7,113 bases of DNA from Candidatus Omnitrophica bacterium CG07_land_8_20_14_0_80_50_8 (GTDB lineage: Bacteria > Omnitrophota > Gorgyraeia > 2-02-FULL-51-18), in the NCBI GenBank assembly GCA_002779345.1, contig PEWW01000001.1, positions 1-7,113 on the forward strand, in the 5' to 3' direction. The notes under the pieces were generated by a model. It saw nothing but the letters and a program-made list of their open reading frames with translations, searched no databases and was not told where the DNA came from. The position numbers and the translations under genes are program-made. This document shows, in pieces, positions 1 to 7,113 of this stretch. Position 1 is the first letter of the stretch; the number at the start of each line of letters is the position of its first letter.

Positions 1-900
1 CACAAAACCATCTCCGTTCAGATCGACATAGGAGCTCAATACTTTGAAGAACTCCTGAACATCCGCTTCATTGATCACTCCGTCTTTGGCGATGTCCTGC
101 TTCGTCAGATCCTCAAGCGGGACCTGATTGCCGTTCTTGATATTGTTGTAGATCAAAACCAGCGCCTCTACGTCTTGGCCGTTAACCACTTCGTCCGCGT
201 TCATATCGAGGCTCTTTTTATTAAAGATCGCTATAGAAGCCTCCAACAGCCGCTTATCCTCGAGATCGACCTTTCCGTTCTTATCGACATCAGAAACCAA
301 AACATCTTTATCGGTCACGTTGAGCTGCATCGCCGTCAGGATACGCAGGAGTTCTTCCGCATCTTTCTCGTTCACAAGGCCGTCCTTGTTGAGATCCTGC
401 AGCTGGTTCAGGATCTTGACGAGCATCTGCTTGTCGACGTCGTCCACCTTGCCGTCCCGGTTAAGGTCGGCCTTGTCCACGACCTCTTTGGCGATGGGCT
501 GATGGTTGTTGACGTAATCGAACATATTTTGAATAAAGAGAACGTCTTTTTCGTCCACACCCGGGACTCCGTTCACATCCGCATTGCTGAAGATCTTGAA
601 TAGGTTGTTCCAGACCAAGATGTCTTTTCCGGTGATCATGCCGTCCGGAGCGTATTCGCCTCGCTCATTGACCATATCCACCTGCCGGATGTCCTCGTCG
701 GTCACGTTCATCTTGATCGCGTTCAATACTTCAGTGATGCGGGTGGAATCCTGGTTGTCGATAACGTCGTCATGATTGACGTCTAGGGCCTTGTTGAGAA
801 TGTCCTGAATGACCTTTTTGTCGGCGGCGGTTATCTTTCCGTCATTGTCGAGGTCCGCCTTCGCAAGCAAATACTGGCCGGTACTGGAAATCTTTTGCAT
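1..900 (-). repeat. Dockerin-like calcium-loop array, block 3 (cut by window edge)
   Basis: Residues 2072-2371. After a lead-in segment, loops start at 2087, 2111, 2146 (expanded), 2179, 2216, 2240, 2275, 2303, 2340 and 2364, the last cut by the window edge. Spacings are 24, 35, 33, 37, 24, 35, 28, 37, 24, so the two-phase rhythm of the earlier blocks resumes after the insert. Good examples are D-L-N-R-D-G-K-V-D-D-V-D (2216) and D-L-N-K-D-G-L-V-N-E-K-D (2240). The loops are followed by amphipathic helices such as M-L-V-K-I-L-N-Q-L. The array clearly continues beyond the window. Confidence 0.87.
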
Positions 901-3900
901 GGGCACATTGAGCAAACGGCCGTGCCGGTCGTAAATATACCCTCCGAGTTCCGCAATATAATCGACCTTGATGCCTTTTTTCGCGAAATCAAATTCCAGG
1001 AAGGACAGGATCTTATCCACTTTATCCACTTCAAACTCAGTGATCTCCCCGTCTCCGGCCCTGGTAAATTCGGCTTTAAGCCCCTCCGCCACGTGGATCG
1101 TCGAAAGATCGCCAAAAATGGTCGAGCTGTCGGCGGGCGCCGTTGTGCGGTCCCATGCCACCGCGGCGTCGCTCAACTCAGCGGCTATCGTTCGCCCATC
1201 CGCCCCGATAGTCAGCGTGATCATCCTTCCGTCCGCGGCGGGATAAGACACGAAGATCGTCCTGCTTTGATCGGCGTTCTCGGTGACTTTTGAATTTTCA
1301 ACCGTCAACTCGACCTTCGTCGAGTGACCCTGCGGATCGATCCATTCAGCTTCCTTCAGTCTTCCGTCGGCCTCGAATGTGAACTTTGTGACGGCTCCGC
1401 TGGCATGCGAAACCGTTTGAACCAAGCCTTCTTCCGTCAGAGAAGCGTCGGTTGCCATCGTCTTTTCTTTTTTGACCAGCCTCACCGATAAAATCGCGTG
1501 AGAAGACACCAGTTTATTGTCCGCGTCTTTCTTCTCAAGCAAGCTGGTCACCACCTCCAAAATCGATCCGTTTTGAAGCCGGACCTTCAGGGTCATGGTG
1601 TTGTCACCGTTTTCTTGGACCGTGGAATTCTCGTCCGTCACATCCTCTTCGATCAGCATCCCGCCCGGTAACGTCAGTTTGATATGCGTGATCGATCCGT
1701 TGCCCGGCATATCCCCGCTTCTGGCCAGCTCGATATATTCACGCAGCAGTTCCGCGTCTTTCGGTTCCACGACCCCATTTCCGTCCACGTCAGCATAACG
1801 GCGTGAATAACTGTCAAGTCCCAGCGCAAAGTAACCAAGGATCTTTTCCATCACCGCCGCGTCTTCCTGGGTTAGTTTGCCGTCCGTCTTTGCTCCGTAT
1901 TCACCGACGAAATCCAGTTTACTTCTGACGTTGACCGCCCAATCAACGTCCGCGCCGTCCACTTTCCCGTCACCGTTCACATCCGCGGCCTTGAACGCTG
2001 TCAGATCAGCGGTCGGATTGGCTGTCAGGAAATTCACGATCTTTTCAATTTCGGCCGCGTCCTCATCGTCAACACTGCCGTCCAGATTGACATCCGCCTT
2101 TTTATAGATCTGCATGGCGGCGCGCAATTCTGTCTCATCGTCCGAGTTCACGGATCCGTCGCCGTTCAGATCGGCTCTCTTAAGATCGTCGTCTTTCACG
2201 TCCAAACGGATAAATGTCAGGATCTTGTTCAGCTTATCCAGATCCCGCATATCCACGATCCCATCGTCGGTGATATCGATGTAGTGGTTCATCGTCGCGA
2301 TCATCTTTTTCTTCTCGTCTTCGCTGATAAATCCGTCGCCGTCGATGTCCGCCGTTCTGAGCTTGTCTTTGCCGTAGTCATTCATGACCGTGATGTACTC
2401 GATCACGTCCGAAAGCCTGTCAACATCGGCGGAACCAACGTTGCCGTCGCCGTTATAATCTTTGATCTTTTCGTAAGCCGCCTGGATCAGATCGACGTCC
2501 TTCTGCTCGATGACGCCATTCCCGTCAACATCGGCGAGTGACATATCCTTGAGAGAAACGTGGTTATTGGACATGGCACTGATAATATTGACGGCCGTCT
2601 CGTAGTCTCCCTGGTCTTTCTTACCGTCATGGTTGAGATCCACCGCGATTTTGGACAGGCTGTTCGCGAGGGCCTGGCGATCCCGGGTGTCCACTACCCC
2701 GTCCGGGACTCCGTGAGGACCGGTGATATCTCCGACCTTATTGATTATGAGATCCACCGGGATCAATTTCTGGAGTTCCTGATAGCGTTTCACCTCCGCC
2801 CATTTCAGGAGGTCCTTGGCATTCACCAGGCGGTCATTATTGATGTCCGCGTTGACATAAAGCAAAACAGCCTCCCGCAAGGCATTCTCGTCGGCGCGGT
2901 TGACAATACCGTCCTTATTGATATCTGCCTGCGAAAGCCCGGCAACCGTGATCTTCTTGTAAATAATTTCTCGAATGATCTCTTCATCCCTGGAACTGAC
3001 GGCCAGGCCCTTCGCCTTGTCAATATCGTAAGTGGAAGCGTTCTTGATCGCGTCTTCCAATTTTTTGGCATCGTCCGCATCCACATCCTCGTCCTTATCG
3101 ATATCCCCCATCTTCCCCGAGATCCACGCCAGGTCCACTCCCATGCCCATGGCGGTCGAAATGGCCGTCAAATGGTTGATATCACCCGCATCAATGCCGG
3201 GATCCGTCTGTGCATCCCCGTCCATGTCCTTCAAATAAACCAGATTCTGGTCCATCAGATCCAGATCGTCCTGGGTGATCGTTCCGCTGCTATTGTTGAG
3301 ATCTCCCTTAAATATCACCGGCAGGAGATCTTCCGAAATACGTCCCGTCTGGATATAGTTGATGAGGATCAACAGGCGTTCCTTATCCGCCTCCCGGTTC
3401 TTTTGGTCTCCCGTGAGGTCATACAAATGCTGGTCATTTATCGCTTTTTCGAGAATGTCGTAATCCCGGTCGTCCACGAGATCATTCCCCGCCTCATTTT
3501 TGTTGCTGTCCAGATTGGCCCGGCGGATCTCGGCCTCATTGACACCGTCCGTATTGATATAAGTCACCATATCCTGGGCTTCGTTGTCGGTCAGGTGAAG
3601 CTCATCTTTCAGATTGTTCCGTTCACTGTCGGTGTCGACCTTGCCGGATTGGTCGAGGTCGTATTCCTTTAAGTATTTGTTCGCCGTATCGTACCGGACA
3701 AATTCCTTGATCTTTGTGATCGGGTCGACGAAAGTGCCCCAATAATGCCTTGTCCTCCCAGCCGCCTTCCAGGACGCCCAATTCACCAGTTTCTGATCTT
3801 TCTGGGACTCCTGCCCGAATTTCGGCCAGATCCCCGAATTGATCACCGAATCGATCGCGCCTTGAAGCAGTTCCTGATCTTTCTCATCAGGGCCGTCCAA

Positions 3901-6900
3901 ATCGTCCAGGTCCGCGCGATTGACCAGATCGTCCGAGAAGACACGCACGCCAAACGCCTTGCCGAGCACCACCTCATCCATTTTGATCCGGTCATCGACA
4001 GGCCTTAAAAACCCGTCGTGATCCACATCCAAAGCGTTGACCTTCCCGAACGCGTTCTTGAACCGGTTCCAGTCTTCATGGTCAACGGTTGGCACGCCCA
4101 GTTCTTTTTCGGCGTCCGTCTGATAGACGTCCGCTTTTATGAAATTTTCTTTTGTAATCCCCGGTTTGCCCAGGTAATCGCTGACGATATGTTTCAGCCA
4201 GGTAAGATCATTGTAATTAATGACGTCATCGCCGTTGATATCGTAGGCAGCATTATACGGAAGTGCGTTCGCGCCCGTGTAGAGAGTCAGAATTTCATCT
4301 TCAAATTTATTCGCATCCGCGGCATCCACGCCGCCGATCCCGTCCACGTTCGCGCGCCTCATCTCCTCCGGGTCGATATATTTACGAATGAGATCGAAAC
4401 GGTCCAGATCCGCCTGGTCGACCACGCTGTCTTCATTGATGTCATAGAGGGCCGTGTCCGTGCTCTGGCCGTCCACGGCGTTCTTGAGAAGCGTGCGGTC
4501 TTTCAAGCTGATCAGTCCGTCATCATTGATATCGGAGACTCTGACTTGCGTGACGGGTAAATTTAGGTAGGACGTCTCAAGCCGTCCGTAAAGCGAGGCA
4601 TCATAGATCGCATTAAAGATCGTGTCGTCAGAGGGCTCGATGATATTGTTCTTGTCAAAATCCGGCAAGCAATTCATGGTTTCCACAAATTTCGTGACGT
4701 CCGTGCCGTTTAGAACGCCGTTTCCGTCGATATCAAAATCCAACAGATTGTCGATCTTCAGGTCCTTTTTAGTCTTCAGATAGTTGGCGATATTCGCGAT
4801 CAGTCCCACGTCCTTTGAATCGATCGTGCCGTCGTTATTCAGATCTCGGTTGTTGAGATAAAGAACCGCCTGGGCGAAGGCCAGTACGTCGGCCTCGGTC
4901 ACTTGGGTGTCTTTGTCCATATCCGCCGCCGCGACCTCGCCTGGCGTGAAGAAATAACGCTGATTATCGATAATCTTAAGGATACGCTCCAGATCTTCCG
5001 GCCCGACCTGCTGATTACCGTCCACGTCGACTAATTTCAAAAGATTGCCTTCCAATGCCGCCAGGTCATACTGTTCATCGATATTCATGTCCCCGTTGAA
5101 GTCGGCGCGCCTCAAGTCACGGAACAAGGTCTGGATATCCTCCGTGATCCCCTTCTGCGCGGGATCTTTCGCGATATTCACCAGGTCTCTCAGGTAATTG
5201 CGATCATTCAAATAATCCACGATCCCATCATGGTTGAAATCAGCCTTGGGAGATTTGGTCTTGTCGTCCTTATTTCCATACAGCATGTTGAACGCGTTGG
5301 TATAAACCGTCACGTCTGCCGGCGTCACTTTCTGGTCATTATTAAGGTCCGCTTTAGCCAGCTCTTCGGGCAAGTGAAGATTGTTGTCCCTGACGTACTT
5401 ATTGAAGTTGATGATCAAGTTGATACGTTCTACGTCGTCAAAAATACCGCTGTTATTGATGTCCTCTCCGATGTTGCCGTCGCCGTTCACGTCGACCAGA
5501 AGGCCTCTCAATTTCTCGAGCTCTTGCAGATCCAGATAGTTGACCACGCCGTTTCCGTCGATATCCGCGCGGCCGATCTCCTCGGGGGTGATCGTCTGCT
5601 CGGTCTTGTCTGCGCCGATCATCTGTTCGATCTTCTCGACGTCTTTCATGTCGACAAACCCGTCACCGTTCACGTCGCGGAGCGTCTTCACGATCCAGTC
5701 CAGTTTATCGAGGTCTGTCTGATCGATAAGTTCGTCTCCGTTGATATTCGCACGGCGGATCATCTCAGTGTCGACCTTGAGGGATAAGTACTCAACGAGT
5801 CTATCCAACATTTCCATGTCCAGGTTGTCCGCCGGTTCCCCGAACTGGAGAGTCACTTCCTGTGCTTGCCGATCCAGATCGTTCAGATACACAGGCGCGG
5901 AATGGACCGTGGCTTTGACGCCGAATAAAACTCTCGGAGCCGTCAGAGTCCTTACCTCCGTGATCAGAACTTCCCCTTCGGCCGTTACGGTGAGCACCGC
6001 AAAACCGTTCCCGACGGTGATCAGATGGATCCCGACACTAAAGTCCTGCAATATTCCTGCGATATTGACCGCGGCGACATTTTGGCTGAAAGCGCCGAAG
6101 ACAACGAAAGAACCATGAATTGTCAAAGGCGTCGTGCCCAGGGTTTGCACCGTCTCGGTCACGAGCGCGCCGACCGTTACCCGACCATTGACCTCGACCT
6201 GGATAATTGCGAGGCCTGCTCCCGTTTTCACGGTGTGCGTACCCGTTCCCAAGATCTCAGTGCGATCTCCGATCTTAAGGACCGCTTCGTGGGTCGTGGG
6301 ATCAAAACCTGACAGAATAACCGCCGTGCTATTCACCGTCGTTTGGAAGATCTCTATAGAGTCGACCGTACCGCTCTCAACCGGGCTAAGGGTCACCTCG
6401 CCTGTCGCCGCAACACGCAGGATCGCGAATTTACCGTTGATACTGATCACACGCGTGCCTACGACAAAATTGGATGACTGGCCGCCTATCAAAACCACAG
6501 CGATGTTGTCGCTGAAGCTGACCAAGGAAACGCCGGTTTCGTAGACTGTCACGGCCGTTTCCCCGATTTCCAGCGCCGACGCGGCGCTTAGCGAGGCGAT
6601 CTGGGCGCGGCCGGTGGCACTGACGGTCAACACCGCGAATCCCTGGCCAACGGGAACCGTATAGACGCCGGGACCATACACTGACGTTTTTTCCCCGATC
6701 TTGATGGCCGCTTCGCGATCGGCGTTGAAATCAAGCATGGCGATCGGCGTGCCGAAAAGCACTGTGGGCGTTTTTCCAAGCAAGTAGGGATCATAAACGG
6801 TAAGCGATGCCACATCCGCAGTACCGTTTTCGCGCACGGTCACAACGGCAAACCCCTGCCCTGCCTCGACCGTATGGATCCCGACGCCGAATGTTTTTTG

Positions 6901-7113
6901 CTCACTGCCGATCTGGAAAGTCGCTTCTTTCTTCACGGCGTCAAAGTTGGTCATAAATATCTGCGCATCGTTCGCCGATACGCCTTTGGAGGATGAGGGA
7001 TTATCCGTCAGGGACGCCAGTGTTGCCTTCCCGTCTTGGTCGACGCTCAGAAGCGCCAGCCCGCTGCCGATCTTTACGACATGAACCCCGGTGACAAAGG
7101 TCTGCATCTGATT
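1..7113 (-). CDS. Internal part of a giant repeat protein with dockerin/EF-hand-like calcium-binding arrays (partial at both ends)
   Basis: The minus-strand frame starting at base 7113 reads 2371 codons without a stop, so start and stop lie outside the window. I translated every line of this frame and repeat motifs stay in register throughout, which argues against frameshifts. Order: six beta-type repeats of about 70 residues (1-427), a calcium-loop array (428-1079), a Trp-rich interruption (1080-1151), more array (1152-1803), a beta-rich insert with a YD-like motif (1804-2071), and a second array (2072-2371). The loops follow D-x-N-x-D-G-x-V/I-x-x-x-D with hydrophobic helix segments after them, as in dockerin type I and EF-hand proteins. 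Asp/Asn/Gly richness and near absence of Cys suggest an extracellular calcium-dependent protein. No catalytic domain is visible. Signal peptide, anchor and export signals would lie outside the window. Likely role, inferred only: a rigid surface adhesin, stalk or scaffold. Coding status is very sure; function is not. Confidence 0.93.
901..1704 (-). other. Beta-rich insert domain with DGR turns and a YD/RHS-like motif
   Basis: Residues 1804-2071 break the calcium-loop array. The sequence is rich in alternating Val/Ile/Leu/Thr strands with turns of the D-G-R type at 1916, 1961 and 1972. Two stretches look related: 1828-1851 (E-N-S-T-V-Q-E-N-G-D) and 1939-1965 (E-N-S-K-V-T-E-N-A-D), about 111 residues apart, each followed by strand residues and a Gly turn. 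The end reads Y-I-Y-D-R-H-G-R-L-L-N-V at 2059-2070, close to the YD repeat pattern of RHS-type proteins (Y-D-x-x-G-R-L). With a single good copy this is a resemblance, not a family assignment. A short helical stretch (V-D-K-I-L-S-F-L-E-F) lies at about 2030-2041. The role may be binding or spacing between the two arrays. Confidence 0.6.
910..933 (-). other. YD/RHS-like motif at the end of the beta-rich insert
   Basis: Residues 2061-2068 read Y-D-R-H-G-R-L-L, matching the core of the YD repeat found in RHS and teneurin-like proteins. Only one strong copy is present here, so there is no full RHS barrel in this window. The related D-G-R-L at 1916-1919 is weaker. Confidence 0.45.
1705..3660 (-). 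repeat. Dockerin-like calcium-loop array, block 2
   Basis: Residues 1152-1803. Loops start at 1152, 1200 (expanded), 1232, 1271, 1296 (expanded), 1337, 1363 (weak), 1397, 1423, 1462 (expanded), 1492, 1528, 1552, 1589, 1613, 1648, 1674, 1711, 1740 (weak) and 1775. A half-loop near 1187 (I-N-T-D-G-V) probably marks a decayed site. The last third has the best consensus, for example D-V-N-G-D-G-K-V-D-G-A-D at 1711 and D-L-N-G-D-G-S-V-N-S-D-D at 1648. From 1492 on, spacing is regular: 36, 24, 37, 24, 35, 26, 37, 29, 35. The loop at 1589 ends in Glu at position 12, like a classical EF-hand. The block ends after the helix following the 1775 loop, where the beta-rich insert begins. Confidence 0.87.
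3661..3876 (-). other. Loop-free, Trp-rich interruption in the calcium-loop array
   Basis: Residues 1080-1151 keep the reading frame but carry no recognisable calcium loop. After a helix-like segment comes a stretch with Trp at 1096, 1112, 1115 and 1125 plus basic residues (G-R-T-R-H-Y-W), unlike the acidic array around it. A second helix-like segment (I-K-E-F-V-R-Y) leads back to the loop at 1152. The length is a little more than one module, so it may be a decayed module that has gained a surface role. No known domain recognised. Confidence 0.55.
3877..5832 (-). repeat. Dockerin-like calcium-loop array, block 1
   Basis: Residues 428-1079. A loop-free helix half-module (L-D-R-L-V-E-Y-L) opens the block. 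Twelve-residue loops start at residues 456, 480, 517, 541, 551, 589, 625, 671, 696, 731, 757, 794, 818, 861, 891, 922, 958, 995 (expanded), 1029 and 1068. Examples are D-V-N-G-D-G-F-V-D-M-K-D (480) and D-L-N-N-D-G-T-I-D-S-K-D (757). Position 12 is mostly Asp, as in dockerins, rather than the Glu of classical EF-hands. Spacing alternates near 24 and 37 residues. The longer step often carries a linker like T-P-E-E-I-x-R-A-D before the next loop. Several loops are weak (671 has Tyr at position 12; 922 and 1068 lack key ligands). Thrombospondin type 3 repeats are unlikely because helices flank the loops and cysteines are missing. Confidence 0.85.
5428..5493 (-). other. Two calcium loops overlapping head to tail
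   Basis: Residues 541-562. The first loop (D-V-N-G-D-G-N-I-G-E-D) runs directly into a second (D-I-N-N-S-G-I-F-D-D-V-E) whose first Asp, residue 551, is position 11 of the first. The helix that normally separates loops is missing, and the second loop ends in Glu rather than Asp. Confidence 0.6.
5833..6051 (-). repeat. Beta repeat unit 6, next to the calcium-loop array
   Basis: Residues 355-427. Anchor G-I-H-L-I from residue 361, then G-N-G-F-A-V-L-T-V. The end motif is Q-F-G-E-P at about 423-427. The first helix of the calcium-loop array follows directly, without a linker rich in Pro or Thr. Confidence 0.7.
6052..6261 (-). repeat. Beta repeat unit 5
   Basis: Residues 285-354. Anchor G-T-H-T-V from residue 291, then G-A-G-L-A-I-I-Q-V and V-G-A-L. 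The unit ends in V-N-I-A-G. Confidence 0.7.
6262..6477 (-). repeat. Beta repeat unit 4 (most divergent)
   Basis: Residues 213-284. It is recognised mainly by spacing (G at 219, I-G-D at 281-283) and by the K-F-A-I-L-R-V core strand. The histidine of the anchor is replaced by Arg, and the I-A-S-L strand is lost. Confidence 0.6.
6478..6687 (-). repeat. Beta repeat unit 3
   Basis: Residues 143-212. Anchor G-V-Y-T-V from residue 149, then G-Q-G-F-A-V-L-T-V and I-A-S-L. The unit ends in V-V-L-I-G-G. The core strand is nearly identical to that of unit 2. Confidence 0.75.
6688..6900 (-). repeat. Beta repeat unit 2
   Basis: Residues 72-142. Anchor G-I-H-T-V from residue 78, then G-Q-G-F-A-V-V-T-V and V-A-S-L. 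The unit ends in I-K-I-G-E. With unit 3 it gives the clearest statement of the consensus. Confidence 0.75.
6901..7113 (-). repeat. Beta repeat unit 1 (window edge)
   Basis: Residues 1-71. Anchor G-V-H at 9-11, then G-S-G-L-A-L-L-S-V and L-A-S-L. The unit closes with Q-I-G-S-E. It carries an acidic, Ser-rich middle (D-N-P-S-S-S) not shared by the other units. Confidence 0.65.

Larger units (their letters stand above)
5833..7113 (-). repeat. Six tandem beta-type repeats of about 70 residues
   Basis: Residues 1-427 divide into units at about 1-71, 72-142, 143-212, 213-284, 285-354 and 355-427. The shared pattern is G-x-G-x-H-T-V near the start, then a G-x-G-F-A-V-L-T-V strand, a short turn with x-G-x-A, an I-A-S-L type strand, a variable middle, and an end resembling A-x-x-x-I-G-E. 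Anchor glycines fall at residues 9, 78, 149, 219, 291 and 361, spacing 69-72. Unit 4 is the most divergent: its G-T-R-V replaces G-x-H and it has N-G-K-F-A-I instead of G-x-G-F-A-V. Alternating hydrophobic residues suggest short beta strands, perhaps a small beta sandwich or beta solenoid coil. I do not recognise a named family. The first unit may be cut by the window edge, and more units may lie upstream in the gene. Confidence 0.8.

Noticed and set aside
175..603. Plus-strand open frame of 142 codons
   Set aside because: Antisense shadow of array block 3.
831..1115. Minus-strand open frame of 94 codons
   Set aside because: It is in a different frame from the giant gene, inside continuous coding sequence, and is Arg/Ser/Trp-rich with no recognisable motif.
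901..1704. Full RHS/YD-repeat toxin region
   Set aside because: Only one good YD motif is present, with no long YD series, no core-associated domain and no toxin tip visible.
2560..3672. Plus-strand open frame of 370 codons
   Set aside because: It lies in codon register opposite the giant gene. Its Val/Ile/Asp-rich text (V-D-I, I-D-I) is the complement of the Asp and Asn codons of the calcium loops. It has no recognisable domain and is an antisense shadow.
4018..4560. Plus-strand open frame of 180 codons
   Set aside because: Antisense shadow of the calcium-loop array; no independent motif.
5230..5787. Plus-strand open frame of 185 codons
   Set aside because: Same in-register antisense effect; repeated V-D-I type text mirrors the loops on the minus strand.
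1..5832. RTX (nonapeptide) calcium repeats
   Set aside because: RTX repeats follow G-G-x-G-x-D-x with nine-residue spacing. Here the loops are D-x-N-x-D-G with helices and much longer spacing.
1..5832. Thrombospondin type 3 repeats
   Set aside because: Those are cysteine-containing and lack helices between loops. I read a single Cys in the whole frame and see hydrophobic helix patterns after most loops.
1..7113. CRISPR array or DNA-level tandem repeat
   Set aside because: The periodicity is in the protein. I see no identical direct repeats with unique spacers in the DNA.

Overview
The whole window is the inside of one very large gene on the minus strand. Reading the reverse complement in the register that starts at base 7113 gives 2371 consecutive sense codons with no stop, and the frame continues past both edges, so neither the start codon nor the stop codon is visible. 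Residues below are numbered 1 (base 7113) to 2371 (base 1). The product is acidic, Asp/Asn/Gly-rich and almost cysteine-free (I read one Cys, residue 815). It consists of repeats, which suggests a secreted or surface-anchored calcium-binding protein. The plus strand holds only antisense shadows. I see no RNA gene, promoter, terminator, mobile element or CRISPR array.

Layout in protein order (high to low coordinates): (1) residues 1-427 (5833-7113) are six tandem, divergent beta-type repeats of about 70 residues. (2) Residues 428-1079 (3877-5832) are a dense array of dockerin/EF-hand type calcium loops. (3) Residues 1080-1151 (3661-3876) are a loop-free, Trp-rich interruption. (4) Residues 1152-1803 (1705-3660) resume the calcium-loop array. 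(5) Residues 1804-2071 (901-1704) are a beta-rich insert ending in an RHS/YD-like motif. (6) Residues 2072-2371 (1-900) restart the array, which is cut by the window edge. In total I count about 50 loop positions, roughly 25 dockerin-like pairs.

The array has a clear two-phase rhythm. Loop starts are spaced alternately about 24 and about 37 residues, giving a module of about 61 residues. The 37-residue step matches loop 1 to loop 2 within an ordinary type I dockerin, and the 24-residue step joins one module to the next. An ordinary dockerin has one such pair, usually at a protein end; here the pair seems to have become the building block of a long rod. The repeats differ strongly at both protein and DNA level, so the array looks old rather than freshly amplified.

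Organism: bacterial, with moderate GC (about half by eye). Giant repeat genes with dockerin-like loops are known from environmental lineages such as Omnitrophota and Planctomycetota, and an Omnitrophota-like source would fit. That is a weak inference from style only; nothing here is a taxonomic marker. A role as a giant calcium-stiffened adhesin, stalk or scaffold is also inference.
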